Positions 21,518-33,982 of a stretch of 64,000 nucleotides of DNA are shown here, piece after piece. The number at the start of each line of letters is the position of its first letter. Positions within the stretch are counted from its first letter, which is position 1. The position numbers were made by a program, and so were the translations under genes. This DNA comes from Polychytrium aggregatum. Lineage: Eukaryota > Chytridiomycota > Chytridiomycetes > Polychytriales. Location of the stretch: the NCBI RefSeq assembly GCF_025602895.1, contig NW_026516256.1:62001-126000 (forward strand), written 5' to 3'. The notes beneath the pieces are model-generated. The model saw only the letters and a program-made list of their open reading frames with translations, made no database searches and was not told the origin of the DNA.

Positions 21518-22800
21518 ATGTCGTCGCCTCCACAGGAAGCACCCACAGCCTCGCCCATCGATGATGCCACCAAAAAGACCATCGACATCCTCGGTCGCAT
21601 CATCAAGAAGCCGCCTCTCAACGGCAAGTTGCTTTCCAAGCCGCCCTTCCGCTATCTGCACGATATGTTCACCGAGATCATTAAGACCACAGGGTTTGCC
21701 GTCGGCCTCTACAGCGATGCCGAAATGAACTCGGAGAACGTCAAGGTAACGCCTCCTTCTTGCTGCTCTCTCTAGTGTCCGCAGCCCCTGACATTCGACC
21801 GTAGCCGCTCGATCGTTGCCATTCTATGCTCGTCGAGCATCTTCCTTCCGCGACCCTTGCTTCTCGCAACCTGTCGATGCGTCTTCGCTTTCATGACGCG
21901 TTTCCTTGCATGAATGAACCTCGCCATGCTCTGGGAGTATCATTGCTCTGGTTGACTTACGCTCACTGCCCTCGCCGGGATCATCATGCGCGATTTCCTG
22001 CCAACAAAATCCAGGAGAAGGATGCCAAAGTCGCGTACCTGAGCAAGATGATCAACTGCGCTGCCCTGGCGACTGGCGTTGAGGTCAAGGCGAATCCACT
22101 CAAGATCGTCGCCGGCATGGATCCCATCGATACCAATGTGTTTCTGCAGCTCATCGGCAAAGCCGTTCTAAAGAAGGTACGTGCGGGTTCTGGCCGAGAC
22201 CAAGTCCCTGCTGGGCCAACTTTTTCGTCTTTGGCTGATCGCGACGCATCGGCAATCTGTTGGCTCCAGCGCCGCCAGTCCCTGTTGTGCTTCATGTTCG
22301 CTCACACGCGGCTATCCCGCTGGTATCCAGGTTGATTCGACAAATGCGGTGAAACGAGTACTGGCCGGCGAGCAGCAGCCCATGTAGGTTGGGTGCATGC
22401 GTCTCCAATCGGACGACAACGCACTCGCAATGTACCCTGCAAATGTGCCGGGTGTATTGGTCGTCGGCGTCGCGGCGTCGTCGCTATCATTCGGAATCAC
22501 ACTCAGAGCCCAGGTGGTTTATGCCTTCAGCAAAAAACCAGCTCCTCAAGCTGCTCCCGCTCTGGCCCCTGTCCCCGCTGCTGCTCCGACCGCACCCGCT
22601 CCAGTGACAAAAGCCCCGGCCGCAGCACCACCCAAGACCGACGACAAGCCAAGGTAGTCTGCTCCAGCATGATATTGCAAACTCCTGCGCTCGCAGACAT
22701 GTGCCACGGTGGCTCTCAAAGTATTCTTCGAACAGCTTGCGCTTCGCTCTCTATCACAGCGACCGTCCCTGTCCCTGGAACTGCTTCTGTGCTTGGCTGA

Positions 22801-22835
<35 letters not shown>

Positions 22836-24963
22836 GATAACCATGGCCGATATTCAGACCCGTGCAGCAACCTCAACAAGCAACATCACAGCCCAAGCCC
22901 GAGCTCACTGCCGGTGTTGCTCCGGCAGCAACCGTCTCCAAGCCAGAGTTGCCCAAACCAGCTCCGGCTCAACAGGCAGCGCTTACACAGCCGTCTCAAC
23001 AGCGGCCGTCACAACCGCCGGCACAGAACCAAGCACCTCAAAAGACAGTCCAACCAGTTCCCGCTCAGGCATCCCAGCCCAGACCAGCTGTTCCGGCCCA
23101 GGCACCTCCTCAAGCGACATCGGCTCAGCCTTCCGCTCCACAGTCCATGATGGTCCAGCGACAAGGGTCTGGTGGAAGCGATCCGTCCGACTCGACCCAC
23201 AGTCTTGCCCAGCCCATTGCCGCTACCGATGATGGTATACTGCGCTGTTGCCATCGTCACTGTTGCTGGATACCCAGGGATGTACTCGGAACTGGCTCGC
23301 TGACTCTGCGTTTGGTTTTGGATCGGCAGTTGTGGACGAGTCCTTCAATGCACCCGACGACGAGCGGATGCGCATGGCCCTGCAGCCCAAGAGACGAGAG
23401 CGTCCATCAAGCGCTCGTCCGGCGCCACCAAAGCAGCGAGCGGCCGATGTGGTCATGGAAGAGATTCCGACGTATGTAGCCGATGGATGATGGTGGTGGC
23501 GACGGTGGTGGTGATGATGACGACGGACAAATTGCATAAATATCTGCAACCCAGCGGCCCCGTATCGTTGCATTTCACTAACAGCATATTGCATCGGCAC
23601 CCTTGCGGGGCTTCGGTTCGTAAATCGCCATCAACAAATGGACTGGCCACGGCCCTACGCCTTGCTGTCACATCCGCTCTCACGATCTGCGCTTCGTGTC
23701 GACGCAGTAACATGCCCGCCATCATAACCGAAAACGAAACTAACGACGACGAAGAAGAGAACTTTGTCGTCACTAACGCCGTGGCTCAACCCGTGGTATG
23801 TATACCTTGAGCAAGACCAAGTGCACCGAGACACTCATGCACTCACGCACGCACTTGATCGACTTAGATTGGTCGGCCTGATGCAGCCCAGCGCGCAACT
23901 GGGGACGACGAGCAACACGGTGAGATTCGACCTTTCCTCCCACCACCCTTTGGGCTGGCTGCCGAATAGACTCGGGCACTTGCATTCGCTTCGCAGTCTT
24001 CGTCCACACAGAAGGAAGATATGGTTATTGAATTCGAGTTTGCCGACAATGATTTGCTCCACTTTTTCAGGTGGGCTGGTCAAGAAGATTCTCGATACCA
24101 AACGCGAGTTTGAGCCCACTGAGGGCAAGAAGGACGGTGGCCTCGATGGCCAGCGCACGGTGATCATCAAGGACGACAAGGCTTCGGCGCAGAAAGAGGT
24201 ATGGAGCTCTGTTTGTCTAGAGCCGGCGGGCTATGGGCCGTCAATGCAAACGATGCATACGATGCAACAGGCCATCCGATCCCAGACCGCTCATGCGATG
24301 CCACTCACATTCACAACGAATCCCCCCCCCCAGATCGAGAAGCTGCGAGAGACCATCCAGACCCTCTGCCAGAGCACCAATCCTCTCGGCAAAACCATGG
24401 ACTACATGCAAGAAGATGCCGATAGCATGAACAAGGAGCTTCAGATGTGGCGAGTGGAGAATCTCAAGTATCGCGAGTTGCTGGCCGAGGAGCTCAGGTG
24501 AGGGCGTTACTGACGGTGCCTTCCGAACACTCCAGGGCCGATACACTCCTCTGAACCACAGAGATACGAGTCCGATGGGGCCGGATTTCGCCGGATTTCG
24601 CCAGAGCGAATGACGTTCTCACATTCGACTCGTTTGCCGCTTGGTTCTGTGATGTATCGGCGCTCAGCAAAACCGCCGGGGTGCTGGAGCCCTTTGAGAC
24701 TCAGCTGAAGGAGATGGAGCAATCGATCGAGGAGTACGAAGAAAAGATCCGCAACTCCAAAGTCGTCATCATCCAGGTGTGTGCTTTGGACCGATTGCTC
24801 GCATTCTCGGCTCGGCTCCACAGCTTATGGCACTGCCGTCGTCAGCACCCGTCGAAGGGACAATGCCCCTCGCAGTCACACTGACTGGACAGCCCATCCG
24901 CTGCACCAGAACGACCTAGCCATTCAGAAGCTCCTCCGGTCAATCACACATCCGATCAAGTAG
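21518..24963 (+). CDS. IFT54: IFT54 (TRAF3IP1) intraflagellar transport protein
   Basis: Eleven exons (21518-21745, 22015-22176, 22331-22383, 22531-22653, 22858-23234, 23330-23471, 23708-23799, 24071-24198, 24334-24497, 24668-24776, 24910-24963) close to 543 residues. The N-terminal CH-like domain has [20 protein letters not shown] and [13 protein letters not shown], then [11 protein letters not shown]. The middle is a Pro/Ala/Gln-rich linker. The C-terminal part, [35 protein letters not shown] and [20 protein letters not shown], is the coiled coil that binds IFT20. The protein is an IFT-B subunit needed to build the flagellum. The join between 23799 and 24071 is the weakest: a candidate extra exon near 23997 is open but out of frame with what follows. 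A CT microsatellite lies in the intron at 22803-22832. Confidence 0.9.
22803..22832. repeat. (CT)n microsatellite in an IFT54 intron
   Basis: About 30 bp of CT dinucleotides lie 25 bp before the acceptor of the Pro/Gln-rich exon. Confidence 0.9.
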
Positions 24964-25347
24964 CTTGATTGCAAACGACAGCGCCAGTCACTCCTGACCG
25001 ATCGATTGATGCACCAAAATCGCCGCTGGCACGCTGTATTTCGGCAGGGGCGAGACGAGGCAGAGCGACCTCGCATGTGCTGCAATATCACACCAGTGCC
25101 ACAGACAACGACAACGACAACGACAACGGCAGTGATGGTGGCTGATGGGTGCGTGCTGCAGTGCTGTTGCTGACAAGTCGCGGCAGAGAGATAGCAAGAG
25201 GCCAAAGAAATAGAATTGCTGTTCTGCGCAGCGCCATGGCTGACTTTGCTGCCACGCGGGTCTGAATCCAAGGCGAGTGGCACGCCAGACCGAGTCGGTC
25301 ATCATAGGGATGTGCTCGCTCACGAGAACGTAGATTGAGGAGGTGTA

Positions 25348-26473
25348 TCAGAGGACCAGGGTGGTCGAGTGCGCTGACGCTGCTGGTAACGAAGTTGACA
25401 TCGAGTTCGATGTCGATGTCGCTGTCGATGTCGAGTTTGCGCCGTCTTCCTCAGCACATCCGCATTTCCAGATCTCAGCAACCGTCGAGCAGTCAAACTG
25501 GGGCTTGCCCAGCCGCTTGTTGACCAAGTTGTGGACCTTGCATGCCCATTGCGAAGCGGCATCGCGACTGGAAACATCAGGCGGGTTGGCTCGGAGAATC
25601 TTCTGGAAGTGTCGGGCACTGAGTTGCGGAGCAGAGTCAAGTTTGGTGAGATGACCGAGCGGGCCCAAGGAGCTCCCACTCGTCTACAGCGATGGATCGC
25701 AAGCGGCCTCATCGACGGTGCAAATGCAGTTCGGTCGTGATGGTAATATTGTGCTATCCACTGTGTCGGTGGTTCCCGGGAGAGGCATGATTGCCCAGGC
25801 AGCCGCCGACACTGCAGTCGATGCATCCGTAAATGGATTACAGCCAAGGGAGCACATACCAGTCGCCACAGGGATAGAGCTTGGCGAATAGATAGATAAA
25901 GTCCAGCAGCGATTCCTTCTCGTCGTCGGTAGGAGTGGCCGGGAACTTGCCCACCATGGTGTGGATCAGGCGCCACGACGATCGTCCCAGCTCGGCTCTG
26001 TAACCGGGCGAATCGACCGTTAGCTATAGCTCAACATGTGGGAGAATGGCACGCCAACACTTGCAGCCGAGCGGGATTTGGCCTCGGTGACTGCCGTCAG
26101 CGACAGCTCCCTGACCGACCGACCGACTGACCGACCGACTGACTGGCCGACTGACCGACTCAACGGCTGGCCAGGCTCGATGCGGCTCATCCAGCACCGA
26201 CGAGAGCAGCGACGGCTATACCGACTTTAGTGTCTCATTGCCCATCTTGCTCATAATCGGGTCCATCGGCACACGCTCGGCACTTTGACCGAGCGAAAAG
26301 AGGCCCGTCCACTTGCTCTTGTACGATCCCGAGGCGGGTGAGTCCGTGAGCTGGGCGAAGAAGGAGCCGTCGGTCTCGCTTGAGGGCGACAGGCTGACGG
26401 CCGACATGATGGAGAGGCCCAGGACGGCCACGATGACAACGGCGAGCAGGGCGACGGCTGATTTCGTGCGCAT
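25348..26473 (-). CDS. Erv2-type FAD-linked sulfhydryl oxidase
   Basis: Three exons (26473-26226, 25997-25860, 25618-25348) give 218 residues. Residues 1-30 form a short cytosolic tip and one hydrophobic segment (SAVALLAVVIVAVLGLSIMS), an ER signal anchor. The catalytic domain begins MSKMGNETLKAELGRSSW and has the active-site Cys-Gly-Asp-Cys in YPCGDCARHFQKIL; the CGDC spans an exon junction. Then come VSSRDAASQWACKVHNLVN (FAD-binding W-x-x-x-H-N-x-x-N) and the structural pair FDCSTVAEIWKCGC. The tail is Ser/Thr-rich. Erv2 makes disulfides in the ER lumen and passes them to Pdi1. The anchor separates it from mitochondrial Erv1. The first intron carries an ACCG/ACTG tetranucleotide tract at 26116-26165. 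Confidence 0.93.
26116..26165. repeat. Tetranucleotide (GACC/GACT)n tract in intron
   Basis: About 50 bp of GACC and GACT units in the first intron of the sulfhydryl oxidase gene. Confidence 0.85.
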
Positions 26474-26960
26474 GGTCGGCGGCGGTCGGCGGGAGTTGCA
26501 GGAATAAGCAGGAAGCAGGCCGAGGAGCCCAGAGGTGCTCTGCGATGCAGAAGGAGAAGGCCCACGACCGACGTGGATGATGGAACACAAGCGAGAAGCC
26601 GGCGCTTTCTCGGCGAGGGGCTCGGCAGCGAGGATTGTTCTCGGCGAGAAGGGCACGCGTGAGTCACGCTGGCTATTTTGGGAACGCACGCACACACGCG
26701 GGCACGTGCAGCCATCCCTCCCCGCATGGGCGCGTTCTTTCGGAGTTTGATTGCCCATTGCCGAGCATCGAACATCCGGACCATCGATCCATGATCCATG
26801 ATCCATCGACGCCTCTGCACTTGCCGCCTCCAGCCGAGTTTGTCTTGGACGGCATCGTTGCGAAGATGAACGTGTTCGTGCTCGATGCTGAATAGACACT
26901 GGTCCCTGGCTTGTGATGTACAACCAGCATCCACAACATCCACAACATCCACAACTCGCT

Positions 26961-28671
26961 CTACATTCCTGGCCGGGGCATCGGCGAACGCTGGTCCACC
27001 TGCAGCCCGTCGACGGCATATACGATCAGCCGCACTGCATCGTTGGGTACGTCGCTCTCGATCGTTACATATCCCAACCCCGCAAAGCTGAGCTCGAGAT
27101 AGCCTTTGGCCTTGGCACTTTCATCCTCGACTGTACCGCCCTTGGAGAAAACAAACTTGTGCTCGATATCGAGTACCTGCTTCATCTCGCCGAGTCGGCT
27201 GGCTCGATCGGCGCCGATCGGCGGCGACAAGAGTTTCCTGCCCAGGTGCCCTTCGAGCAGCCGCGGCACGTTCGCCGTTTGGCAAGGATGCGGTCGCAGC
27301 TTGCTGGAGACATAGGCAAGCACCTTGAGATCGCGCTGATGTACAGATCGGCTCACCAGTTCGATACGGGCGAGGCCACCCAGAAACACAGACCTGCCTT
27401 TGTTGAGGGGGCATAGCTGTGGGCTCACTCGCTTTGGCATCGAGATCATCTTCATCTCCTGCTCATTCAGGATGTGCGCCGCTTGGCCATGCTTGAGCAG
27501 ACCGGGGGTGTCGTGGATATGGCCGCCCAAGCCCGTCTGAGGCCCAAGGCGGCTGCCCGCTCCCTCGAAGCACTTTTCGAGCTGCGACAACGGAACAGAA
27601 ACCGTCTCGACTGTCGTTCCGGGCTGCAGCGATGTGGTTCCACTCACAGCCCCCATTGTGTTTGGGTGGGTTATCTGCTGGAGTGCATTCACAAACTGGG
27701 TCTTGCCGACGCTCGTCAGCCCCACGACAAAGATGTCTTCGTTGGGCGATCGGTGCTCCTCAACCACCTCCATCAGTTCCTGGATGCCTTGGCTCCGGGC
27801 TGAGCTGATCAGGGCTACATCGTCAAACTTGATGTTGCGCTGGCGCAGCTCGCGGATCAGCCATTCCCGGACAAGATGCCGGTCGTTGAAGTAGTGTGGT
27901 TGGAGCAAGTCGAGTTTGTTGGCCACCTGGCGCAGGAGCAGTCATAGTCAGCATGCAGGCCATCGCATACCCCGAATGTCGTCATGCCAGCCAGCCCGCA
28001 CAAACACCTACGACAATGATCTTCTTGTCGGGGCCCACCAGGGTCGGGAGATTGCTCACAAATGAACCGGGGATGTTCATGATGTCGATCAGATTCAAAA
28101 CGAGGCCCGACGGACTCGTCTTGACGGGGGCCAGCAGCGTGGCCGGGTCAGGATAGACAGGATCGCCGCCTGTGCTGCGGGTCTTGAGGTGATGGCATCG
28201 CCGACAGACCTTCTTGCTGCCCTGCTTCCGCATTGCCCGGAGGATCTGCCGGGCCTCGGCCATGGTGATTGCGCCTTCTGGCATCCGTGGGAGACCCGAT
28301 CCTGTGTCGAATGAGTGGACAGACGATGGCGGCGGCGTCGTCTTTTTGGCCTCCTTGGCAAGTTTCGGCTGGTAGTATCCCGGGCGGTCGGGCGAGACCG
28401 TTTGCGAGCGGGCGCCGCAGCCAGGACATCGAGCAGGAATTGCATCGTCGGCATCGCCATTGGCATTAGATGCTGCGTGTGCACAAACCGCAGACGACGA
28501 GAAGGGCTGAGACAGGGAGGCGGCCAAGGGATAGGGTCGATATGACGATTGGGTGGCTCGACCCAGAGAGGCGAGTGGCAGAAGCGAACAGTGCAAGAGC
28601 AGCGGCGGTCGGCTGGGGAATCGCTGAAGACAGGTCGCCGTGGGCCGGAGCAGCCGGTATGGAGCAGCCAT
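26961..28671 (-). CDS. NOA1/YqeH-type circularly permuted GTPase, mitochondrial
   Basis: Two exons (28671-28012, 27926-26961) give 541 residues. The first 60 residues are Arg/Leu/Ser-rich without acidic residues, a likely mitochondrial presequence. A zinc finger follows, CPGCG then VCRRCHHLK, with the GYYQP string typical of YqeH. G motifs come in permuted order: G4 ANKLDLL, G5 SSARSQG, G1 GLTSVGKTQF, G3 DTPG. The family acts in assembly of the small mitochondrial ribosomal subunit. The C-terminal region ends in LELSFAGLGYVTIE, a beta-rich domain seen in the family. The intron falls exactly before the G4 motif and all phases agree. Confidence 0.93.
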
Positions 28672-29339
28672 GTTTGCCTGGGCACTCCAAGTCGATGGCG
28701 AGCTCGATCGTGTGTGGTTGTTGTCGATGGCGGAGGCGATCGATGCAGCAGGCCGGTTGGGTTGGGTTGAGTTGGGTTGGGTTGGAAAGATCCAGCAAGA
28801 TCAGGCCAGAGAGGCAGATCAAGGGCGGCCACGCGGATCGATGGCATCGGCAGCCAAGCCTGCGACCCTGCTGACACTACCTTTCGACTGGGGCCGGATG
28901 CTCTGGAGCCCGAGCGGTTTTCTTCGTCGGATGCCAACACTCTGCCTCTGTGATGATAGCGTATGCTCGCAGGACTCCCCCAAGGGTCGACACGGTCGAT
29001 TCATGTCAAGCGGTCATTCTCGCAGCGCCATGTCAGCTGGTTTGCATTGCATTGAGTTGCATTGAATCTAGTTTACAAAAAGCGTCTCACAGCTTCGGGA
29101 TCGGGCAGCCGCAGGCTCTGGCAAGCTCTGCCCCCCAAGTATCCAAAAGACTGAGGGCTCAATCAGAAAGGGAGGTCGGAAACAGAATGGGGGGGGGGAG
29201 CAGCAGAACGACCAATCGCCGCAAACAGGAGCAAAGAACGAGTCATGAACGAGAAGCATAGGCGCGGGGACTCCTGGTTGAGTCTGCTCCACACCGGTTC
29301 ACCATCGTCCATCGTCGTTCACCACGCCCAGTCGCTCGG
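28672..29339. other. Intergenic region between two minus-strand genes
   Basis: Promoter side of the GTPase gene and downstream side of the MSP-domain gene. GGTTGGGTTGAGTTGGGTTGG repeats lie near 28752-28784. No gene is supported. Confidence 0.5.
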
Positions 29340-30767
29340 CTACCACCGCATCATCTGTTCCAGCGTCACGGCAGCGCTCTTGTAGTCGAGAACAACCCCC
29401 AGGGCAATGCACAGGATGGCGATGAGCACGAGCTGGAAAATGCTGATCTGTCTCCAGCCAGAGAGCATCGGAGGGTCGGCCTTTTCCTGCGTCGGGGTGT
29501 ACAACGCAATGCCCGGGCTTGATTGAGGTACTCCCATGTACGGCGACGAATGAATCATGGCTGGCGCAGAATTGGTGCCCTGTGGTGTGTAAGGCGGCGG
29601 GGCATCTGTGCCAGCACCGATCACATCACCCATTGCGATTGATAAATGCGTTATGATGATATCCCCATGGTTGAGCTGCCGCTGCCGATGGCAGGCATGT
29701 GCTAGTCCGTGGCGGTACCGAAGCTGCAGCCAAGATCTGCAGAGGCAGTAACCTCGCCACGGACAGTGGTGACGATAGGTGTGCCTACCGTGAAATTTGA
29801 TGGTCGGATTCGAGGGCTTCTCGGCTTTGAGCTCCTGCGATGCCTTCCGCCCCACGGTCGGGCCCGGCGTGGTATTCTGCATGAGCCGACAGTCCAGCAG
29901 TAGATCTTTGATGCGTGTCGCAGCGACCGACTTCCACTATATCAGGCACCAGCGAGAAGAGACCCCACAGGAGTGATCATGCCACAATGAATCAAGGGGG
30001 CGAGGTAGTTGGAAATCGTGAGTGCTGGGCGATCTACACCGACAGAGTCCGACGGACGTGCAGCCCAGTGCGAGCTCTTGTCAAGCTACAGCTTCACATA
30101 CACTTGTTGATGCGAATCTGGCAGTTTCTTCGGACTGGAGCGTGACAACCTGGAGCTGGAAGCGGTCCTGACTCTCAAGAGACGATTCGCAGCGCACTAG
30201 CGGCACACGGCGTGGAGCAGGGTCAGCCCGGATCCCACCGAGACGCTGCAGGCTCGTCGGCATACAATACGACCGGCCCACAATGTTGCCAGCAGCGGGA
30301 CTATCGGCGCCAGATGGCGGGATGGCCAGGAGACGGCCCGTTTCTGCTTCATGTGCAGACTCACCCAAGACCTCCATGCTCTTGGATGGCTCGAGGATGC
30401 CGTACACAGGCTTGACCGAGTACCGGGTCGGCGCATTCGTTTTGAACTTGAATGCCACGGCCGCGGAGGCCGATGTGTTTGTCAGGGTAATGCGGCTGAT
30501 GTATCCAACGTGTATCCTTGATGCTGGGCGAGGAATGTTGCTTGCCTGATTAGCACCACGACGAATCGCATAATGCGTGGCGACGAAGAATCCGGCGCGG
30601 CAAGATCGTGCTGCACATCACGATGGAAGGCAATGCTGTCGAGCACTACCTGCAAAGACAAAGATGGGCGGGGCTATTTGGAGCGGCGAGTCTTGAACGG
30701 TGATGGCCGGGATGCCCAGGGTCCGTGGAGAACTGTTCGTGGGTGAGCCGGGCTTTGCGGTTTCCAT
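29340..30767 (-). CDS. VAP/Scs2-like MSP-domain membrane protein
   Basis: Five exons join in phase (30767-30650, 30523-30365, 30196-30102, 29876-29789, 29701-29340) to 273 residues. The N-terminal MSP domain reads PLQIAPPIFVFA, ISRITLTNTSASAAVAFKFK, TNAPTRYSVKPVYGILEPS and SQDRFQLQVVTLQSEE. The last exon holds DAPPPYTPQGTN and a single C-terminal membrane helix, IFQLVLIAILCIALGVVL, followed by a short tail. VAP proteins are tail-anchored ER receptors for FFAT-motif partners at membrane contact sites. The MSP exons are secure; joining them to the exon with the anchor is inference from phase and from VAP architecture. If wrong, 29633-29340 would be a separate 97-residue one-helix protein. The PPPY motif is not usual for VAPs. 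Confidence 0.65.
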
Positions 30768-32121
30768 TCTAACTGACTGTAGTGCACCACCGGGGGCGAG
30801 GGACGGCGGCGAAATGGGTTGGTGGAAGGCGTTTCTTGGAGGACAAGCTTTCCGGGCGCTGGGAAGATGCAGAGCCGGCGTGAAAGGGCAGGTATCGGGT
30901 ATCAGTTCTGGGAAACCAGGATCCGACTGAATCAAGTGCCGTTCGAGTGATCGGCGCCCGCAGACGATGTCGGGTTTGGCTGAGATTCCCCGCTGCAGTG
31001 GCCATGCAACCGACCCGGCCGAGGTCGACTCGGCGGCAGACGACGACGAAGCAGCGGATACTACAGCGGCAGTGACTTTCGCAGCCTTGGTCCCCTCTCC
31101 GACCCCGCCGGCTTCGGCCGTGGGCTGTCTTGCTCTCCGGGCCACCTCAGCACCGAGCACATACCGGCGAGGGCGATAGTGTGATTGGCTTCTGTCGGAT
31201 CTTCGGACGGCAGCAAGTGTCGTTGGTTTGCAGTTGGCGCGGCGGGGCACTGATCCTAACGGGTGGGAGGAAGCGAACCAGCGTCGACTAGAAGCAGGAC
31301 CGGGGGGTGGGCGAGTGTGAACGAGCAGAGTAGAGCAGCCCGTTCGGCGTCCCTGCCGGAGGAAATCGTGAATGGATGGGCTGGGGCCGGCCGCCGGAGC
31401 GGCTTTGTGGGAGAAGGTCATATGCGAGAGCTGCAACTCTGCCGTTTGTTGACCTTCGAATCGAAGACTGCCCACGTGGGGGCACATCGGAGCAAGGAAG
31501 CGGGGACGGCAGGAGTTGGGGATGTGCCGGGGGAGCGATGCAGCGGATGCGGGCGAGGGCCGCTCGGAGGACATATCGGTGTGGTGAAATGCATTGGGAT
31601 CGCAGCGGGCTGGATGCGCCGTCGTTGGTTGTGTCGTCGATGGTTGTCCGCCGTTGGACTTGCGATTGGGTTTGGATCGGTACGGCGGTGTTCAGCCACA
31701 TGTACCCAGGACATTCATGCCAGCGGTGGACATGGCTGCAACAAAGATACGACAACGATGCAGCAAAGATGCAGCAAAGACGTTGGGGCCTCGGCGGGCC
31801 ATGGCTGAAAGGCAACCACATGCTCGCGCCGACAAAGACAGATCAGAGGTCTGGGGGCGAGTCCATGTCGCAGTCGATATGGCCAAGTTGGAGATGCATT
31901 CTGTCGATATGATCAACATGGACGACAGGTCCGCACTCGCTCTGTATTCGCTCTGTAACCGCTCTGTAACCGCTCTGTAATCGCTCTGTAATCGCTGCTG
32001 TCGGTCAAACCCGTTTCATGTCAAACAGGCCTTGGATCTGCCTGTCATCTGGAAAGGCAAACGAACTTCCCATCCGCGCTGCTCTGATCATACCCGCTCT
32101 CGCTCCCGCGCAGTGTCGATC
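30768..32121. other. Intergenic region between divergent genes
   Basis: It separates the divergent MSP-domain gene and the unrecognised gene at 32.1 kb, so it holds both promoters. A tandem run of CGCTCTGTAA units lies at about 31938-31996. Open frames on both strands are low in complexity and unconvincing. Confidence 0.45.
31938..31996. repeat. Tandem 10-12-bp repeat (CGCTCTGTAAC type)
   Basis: Five imperfect copies of CGCTCTGTAAY lie about 130 bp before the start codon of the next gene. Confidence 0.8.
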
Positions 32122-33982
32122 ATGGATCCATCGGCCGACTCGTCGCTCTCGGCTCTTGACCACACCCAGCTTGTCGTCCTCCTGGCTGCACTCGCTGACG
32201 ACGTCGGCGACGATCCGCCCACGCCGACCGTCGTTGCTGATAGCCAGCACCATGTCACTCCAGACTCGCCCAGCATCCGCCGCGCAGGCTCCCCAGCCTC
32301 GCCGCTCTTGATCGACTCCAACCCTGGTCTTTCAGCATCCTTGGAGACCCACTCGAAGGCTGGCGGTACAGCACACACCCAGCCGGAGCCCGTTCTGTCT
32401 CCAAACAGCAATGCTTCCTCCAGGGCGCTCGAGGAAAGGATATTCCAGCTCGAGTTGGGTTGGTAGCTGCTCACGAGAAGGTGATCTGTCTCTCGCTCTC
32501 AAGAACATACTGATCCTCATCGACTTTGTCGGTTGACCAGAGCTCCAGCTTGAGCGGCAGAGCAGAGTCCCACCTGATTCCGCCGGCTCCGAATCTCGCC
32601 CCTCAAAGCGCAAGAAGCCTCCAAAGCTCTCTGCGGTCGAATCGGCCGTCAAGAGGGCCAAGCTGGCCGAGTCTCGATGTGACTATCAGCCACGCCGACC
32701 ACCACATTCCGTTCTCATGTCCATGTTTGTCCAGAGTCTCTCTAACAGATTCCTTGCTGCTCCGTCACCCTTCCCATGCGATCAGTGGCCGATGTGTGCA
32801 TGCACGATCAAGATGCCTTGTCGCGGATGACATTTCTCAGATCCGTCAAGGCTCTGTTGCTGCTCGCTGGGTCTGTCAAGGGCTCGCCTGGCTCGGCTGG
32901 TGAGCATCCCTTCTCTTCAATCGCACGCTGTACCTGTTTGATGCACTTTGTCGCCATCCGCACTATATCCGCCTCTGCTCTCCCCTTGCTCCTCACCGCG
33001 GGGTCACTCCTAAACCGACCCGACTACTTCAGACCTCCGTCGACACGCATCGCTTTTGGCCATGTCCACAACATACATGATGGAGCAGCTCACGACCCAT
33101 CTGCGGCATCACATCGAAAAGGAGCTCGGCTCCGAGCTACTTCGATGCCATGAGCTCGGCTTTTGGGGTGTGCTCGAGTCCGCCAACGAGAGCATTTGCC
33201 TCCTTCTGGGTGAGGTTCTGGCTCGGATTGCACTTGCGATTCATCGTACACAAGGATCGGTCTCGATCCTCCTCATTGCCGCCGCAAAGTACTTGACTCG
33301 GCTTTCTCGGCTGCACTCAGATCTGGGATCCAGTCCAATACTGTCCATGAAGCAGCAGCGCTCCGTCAACGTCGAGCTTGCTCGCACGCTCGGCCAATTT
33401 TACTGCCATTCGATGCAGCTATGGGACAGCCGGCTGATCGAGTCACTGCTGACTCACCAAGCAGACTCATTCCCTAGTCCCTTCGAGCGATTAAGCCGTT
33501 GGTTTCGACAGATTTACCCGCACCATTCAGCCGATATCGCCGTGTTTCTGCTGGAGTATTGTGTTGATCTCCACGCAAAGTATGCATCGGACGCCGGGTG
33601 TCCATTTCTCGAGTGCTACATTGCTTGCGAGAGGCTGCAGCACATATGGGAAGCTGCCACAAAGTTTGCGCTGCAGTCGCCGCCTGGGATCTGCCATCTC
33701 GGCCAACTGCAAGGCCAGCTCTCTCGGGTGCAAAAGCTGTATCTTGCCAGAATTCGTCCTGACTGGATGCCAAGTCTGCTCGATCTACTGAACACCACCG
33801 AGCAGTGGATATCGGCTGCTCAACAGCATGCGCATGGAGAGGGGGACTTGGCTCCGAACGCTTCCGCACCGAGCTGTCAGCTGCTCGGAGGAGACATTGA
33901 TGCAGCCCTTGACTCCTCCCTCGCCTCACTCCTGCACGACATGAACTGTTTCCGACGAGCAATGCAAGCCCGCAGCAAGTAG
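32122..33982 (+). CDS. Unrecognised coiled-coil / helical protein
   Basis: Four exons join in phase (32122-32458, 32541-32678, 32786-32899, 33033-33982) to 512 residues. I do not recognise the family. The first 100 residues are disordered and Ser/Pro-rich. A short coiled coil (ALEERIFQLELELQLERQ) runs across the first junction and is followed by a basic cluster like a nuclear localisation signal (RPSKRKKPP, AVKRAK). The last 320 residues are helical and rich in Leu, Cys and His, with no membrane segment or known catalytic motif that I can see. The ATG has a fair context (ATCATGG). The exon joins rest on phase and splice signals only, without homology. Confidence 0.5.

Noticed and set aside
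29340-29633. Separate 97-residue one-helix protein gene
   Set aside because: It has its own ATG, but the frame is open upstream and joins the MSP exons in phase; kept as the alternative in the VAP-like entry.
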